This document shows positions 35,922-45,400 of a stretch of 64,000 nucleotides of DNA, piece by piece; position 1 is the first letter of the stretch, and each line of letters starts with the position of its first letter. The notes beneath the pieces were generated by a model. It worked only from the letters and a program-made list of their open reading frames with translations. It was not told where the DNA came from and did not search any database. Position numbers and translations under genes: made by a program. Location of the stretch: contig NZ_AQQV01000001.1 in the NCBI RefSeq assembly GCF_002088235.1, positions 1,116,001 through 1,180,000 of the forward strand, given 5' to 3'. Source of the stretch: Oceanococcus atlanticus (GTDB taxonomy: Bacteria > Pseudomonadota > Gammaproteobacteria > Nevskiales > Oceanococcaceae).

Positions 35922-36422
35922 TTATCTCAGGATTGCCGAGGAATTGCCGGACACCGCCTGGTGCAGATCACGCACAGCCTGTGCCGCAGCGGCCTCGCGG
36001 ATCGTGGCGCGATCGCCTGCGAACTGATGCCGCGCAAGCTGCGTTGTCGCGCCATCTCCCATGGCTATCAATACGAGACCCACGGGCTTTTCCGGACTCC
36101 CACCGCCGGGGCCATACACACCGGACTCGACCAGCACCCAGTCCGCGCCGCTCAAGCGCCGTGCACAGGCGGCCATTTCGCGCACGCTGGCCTCGCTGAC
36201 TGCGCCATGCTCGATCAGCGTTTGCGGGGCCAGCCCCAGCAGCGCGGTCTTGAGGCTGTCGTGATAGCAGGTCAGTCCGCCAAGAAACCAGCGTGAAGCG
36301 CCAGCTGGCGCAGACAGGTGCGCCTGCAGCGCGCCACCGGCGCTGGCTTCGACCACGAACAGACGCTGCCCGCGACGAACCAGCGCTTCACCGAGCGATT
36401 CGACCTCATGACTTGCTAGCAT
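35922..36422 (-). CDS. pncC: CinA C-terminal / PncC-type nicotinamide-nucleotide amidohydrolase
   Basis: A 166-residue single-domain CinA_C protein: [12 protein letters not shown], then [12 protein letters not shown], then [16 protein letters not shown]. It deamidates NMN to nicotinic acid mononucleotide in the pyridine nucleotide cycle. ATG 36422 gives the normal N-terminus; a longer frame would run into mutS. Position just upstream of recA on the same strand is the classic cinA-recA arrangement. The start is only 25 bases from the divergent mutS start. Confidence 0.88.
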   Translation of the reverse strand: MLASHEVESLGEALVRRGQRLFVVEASAGGALQAHLSAPAGASRWFLGGLTCYHDSLKTALLGLAPQTLIEHGAVSEASVREMAACARRLSGADWVLVESGVYGPGGGSPEKPVGLVLIAMGDGATTQLARHQFAGDRATIREAAAAQAVRDLHQAVSGNSSAILR

Positions 36423-36447
36423 TGTGGGTTTTCCGACCGCAAAGACC

Positions 36448-39009
36448 GTGAGTTCAGACCTTAGCGCGCACACGCCCATGATGCAGCAATTCCTCGCGCT
36501 CAAGGCCGAGCATCCAGAGGAGCTGCTGTTCTATCGCATGGGCGATTTCTACGAGCTGTTCTACGACGACGCCAAAACCGTCGCCAAGTTGCTCGACATC
36601 ACCCTGACCACGCGCGGCCAGTCGGCCGGCCAGCCGATCCCCATGGCCGGCGTGCCGCACCATGCCTACGAGCAATATCTGGCGCGCCTGCTGCGCCTGG
36701 GCCAGTCGGTGGCGATTGCCGAACAATTCGGCGACCCCAGCGCCAAGGGCCCGATGCAGCGCAAGGTCGTGCGCGTGGTGACACCGGGCACGGTCACCGA
36801 TGAAGCCCTGCTGGATGCTCGCCGCGAAAGCGCTCTGGGCGCCATCGCCAGCGTGGGCAACACCTACGGCATCGCGCGCCTGGATCTGGCCAGCGGGCGC
36901 TTTGTCATCGCCGAGTTCGATTCGGCCCACGCCCTGCATCAGGATCTGGCCACTGCCCCGCCCGCAGAACTGCTGATCAGCGACGCCAGCGAAGCGCCGC
37001 CCCTGACCCGTCTGCCGCCCGTGCGCAGCCGTCCGCACTGGCATTTCGAGCTGAGCAGCGCCCGCAAATTGGTGCTCGATCAGTTCCGAGTCCGCGATCT
37101 CAAAGGCTTTGGTTGCGATCGCTGCAGCGCCGCCATCGCAGCCGCCGGCGCGCTGTTGCAATACCTGCGCGACACTCAGAAACAGGAGCTGCCGCACATC
37201 ACCGGCCTGCGCCTGGAGCAAACCGGCACGCTGCTGCGCATCGACCCAAACAGCCGGCGTAATCTGGAGCTGGAGGTCAACGCCAGCGGCGAACGCGACA
37301 ACAGCCTGCTCGACCTGCTCGATGTCTGCGCCAGTGGCATGGGCAGCCGCTTGATGCAGCGCTGGCTGCGCGCCCCGACTCGCGACACCACGGTGCTGCG
37401 CGCCCGCTATCAGGCGGTCGAGGCGTTGCAACTCAACCGCAGTTTCGAGAGCCTGCATGATCAGCTGCGCGGGCTGTGTGACATCGAACGCGTCAGCACC
37501 CGGGTGGCACTGCGCAGCGCGCGCCCGCGCGACCTGTCAGGACTGGCCCGCACCCTGGCCGCCCTGCCGTCCATCGCAGCCAGCCTGCCGGCCAGCCCGC
37601 GCCTGGATGAGCTGGGCAGCGCGATCGGCGCCTACCCCGAACTGTGCGATTACCTGAGCGCGGCGATCGAAGCCGAACCGCCGGTGCTGCTGCGCGACGG
37701 CGGCGTGATCCGCAGCGGTTTTGACAGCGAACTGGACGAGCTGCGCGAACTTGCCCACAACTCGGCCGACTTCTTGCGCAAGCTGGAGGAATCGGAACGC
37801 CAACGCACCGGCATCGACAGCCTCAAAGTCGGCTACAACCGCGTTCACGGCTTCTACATCGAACTGCCGCGCAGCCGCTCGGCCGACGCACCGCCGGAGT
37901 ACACCCGACGCCAGACGCTCAAGAATGCCGAGCGTTACATCACCGAAGAGCTCAAAAGCTACGAGGACAAGATTCTGTCGGCCCGCGAGCGCGCCTTAAG
38001 CCGCGAGAAGCATCTCTACGAGCAAATCCTCGACACCCTGCAACCCGAACTGCCGAAACTGCAGGCCACCGCCGCCGCGGTGGCCGAAAGCGACGTACTG
38101 GGCGCCTTCGCGCGCCAGGCCGAGCGCTATCACTGGGTTACCCCGCAGCTGGTCGACGGCCCTCAGATCCGGATTCGCGCCGGGCGCCATCCGGTGGTCG
38201 AAGCGCTCAACCCGACCAGTTTCGTGCCCAATGACCTGGCGCTTGACCAGGACCGCCGCATGCTGGTCATCACCGGCCCCAACATGGGCGGTAAATCAAC
38301 CTACATGCGCCAGTGCGCCTTGATCGTGCTGCTTGCCCATATCGGCTGCCATGTGCCGGCCGATGAAGCCCTGATCGGCGCCGTGGATCGCATCTTCACT
38401 CGCATTGGCGCCGGTGATGACCTGACCACCGGACGCTCGACCTTCATGGTCGAAATGCAGGAAACCGCGGAAATTTTGCACAACGCAACCGCGCAGTCGC
38501 TGGTTCTGATGGATGAGATCGGGCGCGGCACAGGCACCTACGACGGGCTTTCGCTGGCTCAGTCTGCGGCTGAAGAGCTGGCCGCCACGGTGGGCAGCTT
38601 TACGCTGTTCGCCACCCATTATTTCGAGCTGACCGCACTGGCCGATGCACAGCAGGGCGTGCACAACGTGCATCTGGACGCCACCGAACACGGCGATGAG
38701 CTGATTTTTCTGCACCGGGTCAAAGATGGCCCGGCCAGCCGCAGCTATGGCTTGCAGGTGGCCCGATTGGCCGGGGTGCCGGCACCAGTGCTCAAACGCG
38801 CACGCAAGCATTTGCAGGCGCTCGAAGCCGGCGCCCAACACACGCTCGGGCCGGTGCCACAGATGTCCTTGTTCAATGACAGCGCGGCGCCAGCCGAGAC
38901 CTCGGCTGTGGAGGAGACTCTGGCCGCGATCGACCCGGACAACCTCACGCCACGCCAGGCCCTGGAGCAGCTGTATGCGCTCAAGCGCCTGCTTGACGAG
39001 GAGGGCTAG
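36448..39009 (+). CDS. mutS: DNA mismatch repair protein MutS
   Basis: An 853-residue MutS1. The mismatch-reading GDFYELF motif is near the N-terminus, followed by connector, lever and clamp domains, and a C-terminal ABC ATPase with [13 protein letters not shown], the [13 protein letters not shown] Walker B/signature region and FATHYFELT. It recognises mispairs and recruits MutL. GTG 36448 matches the usual distance to the HTPMMQQ motif; GTG 36424 is an alternative that adds 8 residues. Neither has a strong ribosome site. Confidence 0.95.
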   Translation: MSSDLSAHTPMMQQFLALKAEHPEELLFYRMGDFYELFYDDAKTVAKLLDITLTTRGQSAGQPIPMAGVPHHAYEQYLARLLRLGQSVAIAEQFGDPSAKGPMQRKVVRVVTPGTVTDEALLDARRESALGAIASVGNTYGIARLDLASGRFVIAEFDSAHALHQDLATAPPAELLISDASEAPPLTRLPPVRSRPHWHFELSSARKLVLDQFRVRDLKGFGCDRCSAAIAAAGALLQYLRDTQKQELPHITGLRLEQTGTLLRIDPNSRRNLELEVNASGERDNSLLDLLDVCASGMGSRLMQRWLRAPTRDTTVLRARYQAVEALQLNRSFESLHDQLRGLCDIERVSTRVALRSARPRDLSGLARTLAALPSIAASLPASPRLDELGSAIGAYPELCDYLSAAIEAEPPVLLRDGGVIRSGFDSELDELRELAHNSADFLRKLEESERQRTGIDSLKVGYNRVHGFYIELPRSRSADAPPEYTRRQTLKNAERYITEELKSYEDKILSARERALSREKHLYEQILDTLQPELPKLQATAAAVAESDVLGAFARQAERYHWVTPQLVDGPQIRIRAGRHPVVEALNPTSFVPNDLALDQDRRMLVITGPNMGGKSTYMRQCALIVLLAHIGCHVPADEALIGAVDRIFTRIGAGDDLTTGRSTFMVEMQETAEILHNATAQSLVLMDEIGRGTGTYDGLSLAQSAAEELAATVGSFTLFATHYFELTALADAQQGVHNVHLDATEHGDELIFLHRVKDGPASRSYGLQVARLAGVPAPVLKRARKHLQALEAGAQHTLGPVPQMSLFNDSAAPAETSAVEETLAAIDPDNLTPRQALEQLYALKRLLDEEG

Positions 39010-39027
39010 GCCGCCACGGCCAAGCCC
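39003..39027. terminator. hairpin between convergent mutS and cysC
   Basis: A 5-base-pair plus 4-base-pair stem interrupted by one A-A mismatch, loop of 5, spanning the mutS stop. No T-run follows, so termination is plausible but weak. It lies 10 bases from the cysC stop. Confidence 0.35.
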
Positions 39028-39036
39028 TGGACGCGA

Positions 39037-39630
39037 TCAGGCCTTGGTCTTTTCGACCACGAACTCGGTCAGCTTGGCCAGACAATCACCAAAGGTCTCG
39101 GCGGTATCGACTTCCAACTCGGGCTTTTCCGGCTCTTCATACGGTGCAGAGATGCCGGTGAACTCAGGAATTTCGCCGGCGCGGGCTTTCTTGTACAAGC
39201 CCTTGGGGTCGCGTTCTTCGCACATCGCCACGTCAGCTTTGACATACACCTCGTAGAACGCCTCGCCACTGGCTTTGCGCGCGCGCTCACGGTCTTCGCG
39301 GTAGGGCGAGATGAACGCGGTGATGCAGATCAGGCCGGCCTGAGCCATCAGGTTGGCCACCTCGCCAATGCGGCGGATGTTCTCGGTGCGGTCTTCCGGC
39401 GAAAAGCCAAGGTCGGCGTTAAGGCCAAAGCGCACGTTGTCGCCGTCGAGCACGTAGGCCTGCTTGCCCAGCTCGTGCAGCTCACGCTCCAGCGCCATCG
39501 ACAACGTCGACTTGCCCGAACCGGAAAGGCCGGTCATCCAGATCACAGCGCCCTTGTGGCCGTTCTTGGCAGCCCGCTCACCCGGACTGACGGTGTGGCT
39601 GACCTTGGTCAGATTCTTGTCGTTTGACAT
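39037..39630 (-). CDS. cysC: adenylyl-sulfate kinase
   Basis: A 197-residue APS kinase with Walker [10 protein letters not shown], the [10 protein letters not shown] motif, FISPYREDR and [12 protein letters not shown]. It phosphorylates adenylyl sulfate to PAPS for sulfate reduction or sulfation. It is a standalone kinase and not a CysN-CysC fusion. ATG 39630 has an AGGGA ribosome site; the frame upstream of it is non-coding. No other sulfur genes are adjacent. Confidence 0.95.
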   Translation of the reverse strand: MSNDKNLTKVSHTVSPGERAAKNGHKGAVIWMTGLSGSGKSTLSMALERELHELGKQAYVLDGDNVRFGLNADLGFSPEDRTENIRRIGEVANLMAQAGLICITAFISPYREDRERARKASGEAFYEVYVKADVAMCEERDPKGLYKKARAGEIPEFTGISAPYEEPEKPELEVDTAETFGDCLAKLTEFVVEKTKA

Positions 39631-39840
39631 CACTTTCCCTGTTGCAGAACTTCGGCCGCAAAACCGTTCAGGCGACCGCAAAATTCCGCCATCATAGCCA
39701 ATGCGCCCCCACCCTGACGAGATATTTGACACGTATTTATGTGCCCTCGGAGCACGATTGCACCGAGCAAAAAGTCATTGCATAGTTGGATTGGCGCCCC
39801 GGAAATCCAATCACAGCGCCGGAGGATGGTGGGCTAAACG

Positions 39841-40317
39841 ATGTATCTGATCAGTCTGTTAGCAACGCTTGTGATTTACTGGCTGGTGCTGTCCGGTTTC
39901 TTCGACAATGGACTGCTGCTCAGCCTGGGTGCCGTGTCCTGTGTGATCACCGCCTGGCTGTGCCATCGTATGCGCCTTATTGACGGTGAAAGTCACCCAC
40001 ATCATCTGGCCTGGCGGCTGCCGCCTTACTGGCTGAAGCTCAGCGTGGAAACGCTGCGCTCCAACTGGAGCGTGATCCGGGTCATTCTGAATCCCAGCAG
40101 CCGCGGTATTGCGCCGGTCACCGGGCATGTGCCCACACCGGTTGGTGACGACGTGGTCCGCGCCACCCTGGCCAATGCGATCACCCTGACCCCAGGTACG
40201 CTGACCCTGAACGTGGAGGATGACCGCATGCTCATCCATGCGCTAAACCAGGACATGCTCGACGACATCCGTCAGGGCCAGATGGTGCCCTGGGCCAGCC
40301 AGTTGGAAAAATCATGA
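39841..40317 (+). CDS. mrpE: Mrp-type Na+/H+ antiporter subunit E
   Basis: A 158-residue membrane protein with two or three N-terminal membrane segments and the family's GTLTLNVEDDRMLIHAL stretch near the C-terminus, typical of MrpE/MnhE. It is the first gene of the ten-gene antiporter operon, with GGAGG about 16 bases ahead of the ATG. The 210-base gap to cysC must hold the operon promoter; I find no convincing sigma70 boxes there. The E-first gene order differs from the common A-B-C-D-E-F-G order. Confidence 0.9.
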   Translation: MYLISLLATLVIYWLVLSGFFDNGLLLSLGAVSCVITAWLCHRMRLIDGESHPHHLAWRLPPYWLKLSVETLRSNWSVIRVILNPSSRGIAPVTGHVPTPVGDDVVRATLANAITLTPGTLTLNVEDDRMLIHALNQDMLDDIRQGQMVPWASQLEKS

Positions 40318-40601
40318 TGCTGGCTGCGGCGATGGCCGCCATCCTGGTGTCCATGGTGCTGCTGCTGGTCCGCGCAGTGCTTGGACCCAAGGTCTACGAC
40401 CGCATCCTGGCGGTCAATATTTTCGGCAACAAGACCGTGTTGTTCATCTCCGTGCTCGGTTTTCTGAATGGCCGCCCGGATTTTCTGGATGTTGCGCTGG
40501 TCTATGCCCTAATCAATTTCATGGGCATGGTGGCGGTGCTGAAGTTCATGCATTTCAGAGACTTGGGCTACGGGTTGGTACGCCAGGACGAACGCTCATG
40601 A
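40314..40601 (+). CDS. mrpF: Mrp-type antiporter subunit F
   Basis: A 95-residue protein with three membrane segments. The motif GPKVYDRILAVNIFGNKTV and a conserved Asp in FLDVALVYALINF identify MrpF/MnhF. It overlaps mrpE by 4 bases and mrpG by 4, so the subunits are translated in series. Confidence 0.92.
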   Translation: MMLAAAMAAILVSMVLLLVRAVLGPKVYDRILAVNIFGNKTVLFISVLGFLNGRPDFLDVALVYALINFMGMVAVLKFMHFRDLGYGLVRQDERS

Positions 40602-40918
40602 TCGCCAGCGTGCTCTCCAACACCTTTTTGCTTCTTGGCAGTCTGGCCTTGATCATCGGCTCGCTGGGCATGATGCGCTTTCCGGATTTCTACGCCCGCA
40701 CCCACGCCGCCGGGGTGACCGAAACGGCCGGTTCAGCATTCATCATGATCGGCCTGATGTTTGCCGCCGGCCCGACCCTGATCACCCTCAAGCTGATGGT
40801 GGTGCTGAGCCTGCTGCTATACACCTCGCCCACCGCCGGTCACGCCCTGGCCCAGGCCGCACTGATTGATGGCCAAAAGCCTCTGGGCCGCATCGAAACC
40901 GACGAGAGTGCCGGATGA
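40598..40918 (+). CDS. mrpG: Mrp-type antiporter subunit G
   Basis: A 106-residue protein with three membrane segments. LGMMRFPDFYARTHAAGVTET is nearly invariant in MrpG/MnhG; the LYTSPTAGHALAQAA end also fits. The ATGA overlap with both neighbours makes this part of the tight operon. Confidence 0.92.
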   Translation: MIASVLSNTFLLLGSLALIIGSLGMMRFPDFYARTHAAGVTETAGSAFIMIGLMFAAGPTLITLKLMVVLSLLLYTSPTAGHALAQAALIDGQKPLGRIETDESAG

Positions 40919-41481
40919 GCGAACACGCCCTGCTCGCCATTGATGCGGTGTTGCTGATCATTCTGCTGACCACCGCGATTGCCATCGCGCGCCAGCGCAA
41001 CCTGTTTGCCGCGGCCATGATGACCGGTCTGTTCAGCCTGACGCTGGCCTGCCTGTTCGTGCTGCTCGATGCCATGGACGTGGCCTTTACCGAAGCGGCC
41101 GTGGGCGCCGGCATATCCACCGTGCTGATGCTCAGCGCCCTAGCCCTGACCGAGTATCGCGACCACCCGACCTCCCGCGGCCAGCACACCCTGGCGCTGC
41201 TGCTGTGTTTTGCGGTCGGCGGCCTGCTGATGTTTGCGGCCAGCGAGTGGCCGGCGCTGGGCGCGCCCGACACCCCGGTGCACCAGCATCCGATCACGGC
41301 TCATTATCTGGAGCAGTCGCAGCAGGAGATCGACCTACCCAATGTCGTCACCTCGGTCCTTTCAAGCTATCGCGGCTACGACACCCTGGGCGAGGTCACC
41401 GTGGTGTTCACGGCCGGCCTGGCCGTTTTGATCCTGCTGCTTGGCGTGCGCCGCGACAACCACGAGGAGGACGACGCATGA
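40915..41481 (+). CDS. DUF4040 / MbhD-MbhE-like antiporter subunit
   Basis: A 188-residue membrane protein with about five membrane segments. The first half (FTEAAVGAGISTVLMLSALA) matches the DUF4040 domain, which in standard Mrp complexes is the C-terminal part of MrpA. The second half (YRGYDTLGEVTVVFTAGLAV) matches the MbhE-like segment. It is thus the separated C-terminal part of MrpA, as in Mbh-type hydrogenases and split Mrp complexes. It overlaps both neighbours by 4 bases. Confidence 0.82.
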   Translation: MSEHALLAIDAVLLIILLTTAIAIARQRNLFAAAMMTGLFSLTLACLFVLLDAMDVAFTEAAVGAGISTVLMLSALALTEYRDHPTSRGQHTLALLLCFAVGGLLMFAASEWPALGAPDTPVHQHPITAHYLEQSQQEIDLPNVVTSVLSSYRGYDTLGEVTVVFTAGLAVLILLLGVRRDNHEEDDA

Positions 41482-41936
41482 CGCCGAAAAGCAACAGCGC
41501 CGTGTTACGCGTGGTCACCAAGCAGATCATTCCGATGATTCTGCTGTTCGGCCTGTATGTGCAATTTCATGGTGAGTACGGCCCCGGCGGCGGCTTTCAG
41601 GCCGGGGTGATTTTTGCCGCCGGCTTTGTGCTCTACGCGCTGGTTTTCGGGCTCGACAACGCCAGCCGCGCCATGCCGGCACGCGCCCTGTTCAAGCTGG
41701 CCCCGCTGGGTGTGCTGCTGTTTGCCGGGGTCGGTGTTTACAGCCTGCTGCGCGGCTATGCCTTTCTCGACTACACCGCAATTGATCCTCACGATCCGGT
41801 GCACGCCCAGCATCTGGGCATCCTGATCATCGAACTGGGTGTCGGGCTGACCGTGTTCTCGGTCCTACTGCTGATCTTCTACGCTTTCGCTGGGCGGCGT
41901 CGCGCCGACAGCCTGACCCACAAGGACATGGGCTGA
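41478..41936 (+). CDS. mrpB: Mrp-type antiporter subunit B
   Basis: A 152-residue MnhB-domain protein with four membrane segments; LYVQFHGEYGPGGGFQAGV is the signature of MrpB. ATG 41478 overlaps the DUF4040 gene stop. It is a structural subunit of the cation/proton antiporter. Confidence 0.92.
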   Translation: MTPKSNSAVLRVVTKQIIPMILLFGLYVQFHGEYGPGGGFQAGVIFAAGFVLYALVFGLDNASRAMPARALFKLAPLGVLLFAGVGVYSLLRGYAFLDYTAIDPHDPVHAQHLGILIIELGVGLTVFSVLLLIFYAFAGRRRADSLTHKDMG

Positions 41937-42292
41937 TGGACCTGGGATTGATCAACGGCTACGCCGCCGTGGCCTTGCTGATGACCGGCCTGTACATCGT
42001 GCTGGCCTATGACAACCCGATCAAACGCCTGATCGGGCTGAGCATTTTTCAGGCCGCTATCTTCGTCCTGTACATCAGCATGGGACGCATCGCGGGCGGC
42101 ACGGCGCCCATTCTGGCCGAGGGTATTGAGCGCTATTCGCACCCGCTGCCGCATGTGCTGATACTGACCGCTATTGTGGTCGGCGTGGCCATGCTTGCGC
42201 TGGGCCTGGCACTGATCGTGCGCATCCATGAGGAGTACGGCTCGATCGACGAGCAGCACATTCTGGAACTGGAACGGGAGCCCGACGCTTGA
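41936..42292 (+). CDS. mrpC: Mrp-type antiporter subunit C (NuoK-like)
   Basis: A 118-residue protein with three membrane segments, homologous to NuoK/MrpC. The YDNPIKRLIGLSIFQAAIF loop and the later HVLILTAIVVGVAMLALGLA segment are typical. It overlaps mrpB by one base (TGATG). Confidence 0.92.
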   Translation: MDLGLINGYAAVALLMTGLYIVLAYDNPIKRLIGLSIFQAAIFVLYISMGRIAGGTAPILAEGIERYSHPLPHVLILTAIVVGVAMLALGLALIVRIHEEYGSIDEQHILELEREPDA

Positions 42293-43713
42293 ACAGTCTG
42301 GTTCTGCCGGCCCTGATTCCCCTGCTCACCGCGCCGCTGATCGTGCTGATCGGCGGGCGCCACCGCGCCTGGCTGATGGCGTTCATCAGCCTCGGCGCCG
42401 CGCTGCTCAGCGTGGTCCATCTGTTCAGTCTGGGTGACAGCCAGAATGCCCTGGGGGGCTGGGCTGCACCGGTCGGCATCACCTATGTGATTGATGCGGC
42501 CAATCGCCCGATCCTGCTGCTGATCATGCTCGCCGGCCTGCTCGGCCTGCTGTGCGCACCACCCGAACGACTGGCCTGGCTGGAATCGCCGCGCCCGGCC
42601 ATCTTCTACGCCCTGTATTGCCTGTGCGTCAGCGGCCTAGCCGGGATTGCCTCGACCGGCGATGCCTTCAATGTGTTCGTGTTTCTGGAAATCTCCTCGC
42701 TGGCCACCTACGCACTGGTGGCCGCCGGGCCTGGACGCAAGGCGCTGCGCGCGGCGTTTCAGTATCTGGTGCTGGGCACGCTGGGGGGCAGTTTCGTGCT
42801 GCTCGGGGTGGGCATGCTGTACATGGCGACCGGCAGTCTCAACATGGCCGACATCGCGGCGCTGATCCCGGCCTCACCACTGCCCAACGCCGTGCTGGTC
42901 GGCGGCGCCTTTGTGCTGCTCGGCTTCATGCTCAAAAGCGCCCTGTTCCCGCTGCATCAGTGGCTGCCCGGGGCTTACAGCCGCAGCCCCAATGCGGTCG
43001 CCGTTCTGCTCGCGGGCAGCGGCACCAAGGTGTCTCTGTACGCCCTCAGCCGCATCATGTTTGGCGTCTTCGGGGTGAGCTGGCTGGTAGCCCACCAGGT
43101 CGACAAGATTCTGCTGATTCTGGCTTGCGCGGCAATGCTGTTCGGCTCGCTGGGAGCGATCCAGCAAACCCGTCTCAAAGCGCTGCTGGCCTGGTCGAGC
43201 ATCGCTCAGATCGGCTACATCGTGCTCGGCATCAGCACCCTGAGCGAGGCCGGCTTACGTGCCGCCTGGGTGTTCATGCTATTTCATGCCGTGATCAAGG
43301 GCGGCTTGTTTGTCTGCGCCAGCGGCTTGCCCAGCGACCGCCTGGAAAACCTGCCGGGTCTGGCCCAGCGCGACCCGTTGCGGGCTGCATGCATGACCCT
43401 GCTCGCGCTGGCCCTGCTCGGCGTACCGCTGACCGCGGGCTTCGTAAGCAAATGGCTGATGCTGCAGGCCGCCTGGGACAGTGGCGCCCTGCTCGGGGTT
43501 ATCGTGTTCGCGGTGAGTTCGCTGCTGGCCGTGGCCTACGTGGCACGCATCGTCCTACCGATCTGGCAGCACAGTGACAACACCCAGCCGATCATCACCC
43601 CGCCGACCATCCGCCTGGCCATGCTGCTGACCACCGCTGCGGCGCTCATCTTCGGTGTCTGGCCCGGCCCGGTGATTGAACTGTGCCAGCGCGCTGCGGA
43701 GGCTCTGCTGTGA
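42289..43713 (+). CDS. mrpD: Mrp-type antiporter subunit D (NuoL/M/N-like proton channel 1)
   Basis: A 474-residue, roughly 14-span channel subunit of the NuoM/MrpD family. The membrane Glu is in NVFVFLEISSLATY and the lysine in LLGFMLKSALFPLHQWLPGA; a second key lysine is in GSGTKVSLYAL. It starts at TTG 42289, which overlaps the mrpC stop, an unusual start codon consistent with coupled translation. First of three different channel subunits in this operon. Confidence 0.9.
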   Translation: MNSLVLPALIPLLTAPLIVLIGGRHRAWLMAFISLGAALLSVVHLFSLGDSQNALGGWAAPVGITYVIDAANRPILLLIMLAGLLGLLCAPPERLAWLESPRPAIFYALYCLCVSGLAGIASTGDAFNVFVFLEISSLATYALVAAGPGRKALRAAFQYLVLGTLGGSFVLLGVGMLYMATGSLNMADIAALIPASPLPNAVLVGGAFVLLGFMLKSALFPLHQWLPGAYSRSPNAVAVLLAGSGTKVSLYALSRIMFGVFGVSWLVAHQVDKILLILACAAMLFGSLGAIQQTRLKALLAWSSIAQIGYIVLGISTLSEAGLRAAWVFMLFHAVIKGGLFVCASGLPSDRLENLPGLAQRDPLRAACMTLLALALLGVPLTAGFVSKWLMLQAAWDSGALLGVIVFAVSSLLAVAYVARIVLPIWQHSDNTQPIITPPTIRLAMLLTTAAALIFGVWPGPVIELCQRAAEALL

Positions 43714-45143
43714 GCTTGCTGCTGCCGATTCTGATGCCACTGGCCGGTGCCCTGCTGATCGGCCTGTGCGGACGCTGGCCCAATCTACGTGAAGCCATGT
43801 CGGTGATCGCTGGCATCGCCACGGCGGCCAGCGTGTGGGCGCTCTATCAGGCCGGCCCGAGCAGTCTGCAGCTGACCGATTTCGGCGGCGGGCTGAGCAT
43901 TTACCTGGCCACCGAACCACTCGGCCTGCTGTTTGCCATGGTCGCCGGCGGCCTGTGGCCTGTGACCGCCGTGTATGCGGCAGGTTACTTGCGTGGCGCT
44001 GGAGAAAAGCACCACACGCGCTTTTTCACTTTCATGGCGATATCGATTGCCGCCGCGCAATGCATAGCGCTGGCCGGCAATCTGTTCACCCTGTTCATCG
44101 GCTACGAACTGCTGACCCTGGCCACCTGGCCGCTGGTCGCGCACAAGGGCGATGACAACGCACGCAAGGGCGGACGCACCTACCTCAGCTATCTGATCCC
44201 CAGTTCGGTGGCCTTGCTGTTGCCGGCCATCATCATCGTGCAGCAGCTTGCTGGCAGCACCGTGTTCAGCCCCGATGGCGTGCTCGCTGCCGCTGAGCTT
44301 GGCCCCATTGGCCTGGGCCTGTTGTACGCCATGTTCCTGTTCGGCATCGGCAAGGCGGCCTTGATGCCGCTGCATGGCTGGCTGCCGGCGGCGATGGTGG
44401 CACCAACCCCGGTCAGCGCACTGCTGCACGCGGTGGCGGTGGTCAAGGCCGGGGTGTTCTGCGTGCTCAAGGTCACCCTGTACATCTTTGGCCTGGACAC
44501 CCTGAGTGCCGCCGGCGCCACAGACCCGCTGATTCTGATCGCCGCCTTCAGCATGATTGCGGCCTCGCTGGTCGCCTTGCACGCCGACAATCTGAAGCGC
44601 CGGCTGGCATATTCCACGGTCAGCCAGCTGGCCTATGTCAGCCTCGCCGCCGCGCTGGCCAGTTCGGCCGCAGCCTATGCCGGCAGCCTGCAGATCATGA
44701 TGCACGCGTTCGGCAAGATCACCCTGTTCTTCTGCGCCGGGGCCATTTACGTGGCGCACAAGAAAACCCTGGTCAGCCAGCTTGATGGCCTCGGCCGGCA
44801 GATGCCGCTGACCTTCATCGCCTTCACGCTGGGCGCCATTTCCATCATCGGTCTGCCCCCGGCAGGCGGCGCCTGGACCAAATGGTGGTTGATGCTCGGC
44901 GCACTGGATGCCGGACACGCCTGGCTGCTGGGCGTACTTGCCCTGAGCACGCTGCTCAACATCGCCTATCTGCTGCCCATCCCGCTGCGCGCCTTTCTGG
45001 CCGGCGACACACCCTGGCGCTGGGCCGAGGCGCCGCTGGCCTGTCTGCTGCCGCTGTGCCTGACCGCACTGGTCAGCCTGTGGCTGTTCTTCCAGACCCC
45101 CATGGCCTCGGCATTGATCGCGATCACCGGAGCGCAACCATGA
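43710..45143 (+). CDS. NuoL/MrpD-like proton channel subunit 2
   Basis: A 477-residue channel subunit, related to but clearly different from the mrpD product. It keeps the Glu (LFIGYELLTLATW) and Lys (FGIGKAALMPLHGWLPAAM) of the proton path, and the HAVAVVKAGVF helix matches NuoL-type subunits. GTG 43710 overlaps the previous stop; the frame upstream is not needed. It may replace the N-terminal channel half of MrpA. Confidence 0.88.
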   Translation: MSLLLPILMPLAGALLIGLCGRWPNLREAMSVIAGIATAASVWALYQAGPSSLQLTDFGGGLSIYLATEPLGLLFAMVAGGLWPVTAVYAAGYLRGAGEKHHTRFFTFMAISIAAAQCIALAGNLFTLFIGYELLTLATWPLVAHKGDDNARKGGRTYLSYLIPSSVALLLPAIIIVQQLAGSTVFSPDGVLAAAELGPIGLGLLYAMFLFGIGKAALMPLHGWLPAAMVAPTPVSALLHAVAVVKAGVFCVLKVTLYIFGLDTLSAAGATDPLILIAAFSMIAASLVALHADNLKRRLAYSTVSQLAYVSLAAALASSAAAYAGSLQIMMHAFGKITLFFCAGAIYVAHKKTLVSQLDGLGRQMPLTFIAFTLGAISIIGLPPAGGAWTKWWLMLGALDAGHAWLLGVLALSTLLNIAYLLPIPLRAFLAGDTPWRWAEAPLACLLPLCLTALVSLWLFFQTPMASALIAITGAQP

Positions 45144-45400
45144 CGGCGCCAGCCAACAAGACACCGCGCTGGCCGTTGTGGCTGCTCATCGCCGCCTGCG
45201 CCCTGAGCCTGATCGCCGGGCTGTTCAATCACTGGCATGCGCATTTTGCCGCCGAAGCATGGCCGGGCTTTTTTGCTCTGATCGGTTTTGCTGCGGTCAG
45301 CCTGCTGACGCTGCTCGCACGCCTTGTCGCGCCGTTGTTGCGGCGCCCGCCGCAGTATTACGGCGAAGAATCCAGCGAACGCGAGGTGCGCCATGATTGA
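45140..45400 (+). CDS. small membrane protein of the antiporter operon
   Basis: An 86-residue protein with two membrane segments (about 13-28 and 40-63) and a basic, then acidic, cytoplasmic tail (RRPPQYYGEE). I do not recognise a family. It overlaps both neighbouring channel genes by 4 and 8 bases, so it is likely an accessory subunit of the same complex. Confidence 0.8.
   Translation: MTAPANKTPRWPLWLLIAACALSLIAGLFNHWHAHFAAEAWPGFFALIGFAAVSLLTLLARLVAPLLRRPPQYYGEESSEREVRHD

Noticed and set aside
43785-45164. 459-codon antisense frame opposite the antiporter genes
   Set aside because: The Gln/Gly/Ala-rich translation has no motifs and mirrors a conserved channel subunit.
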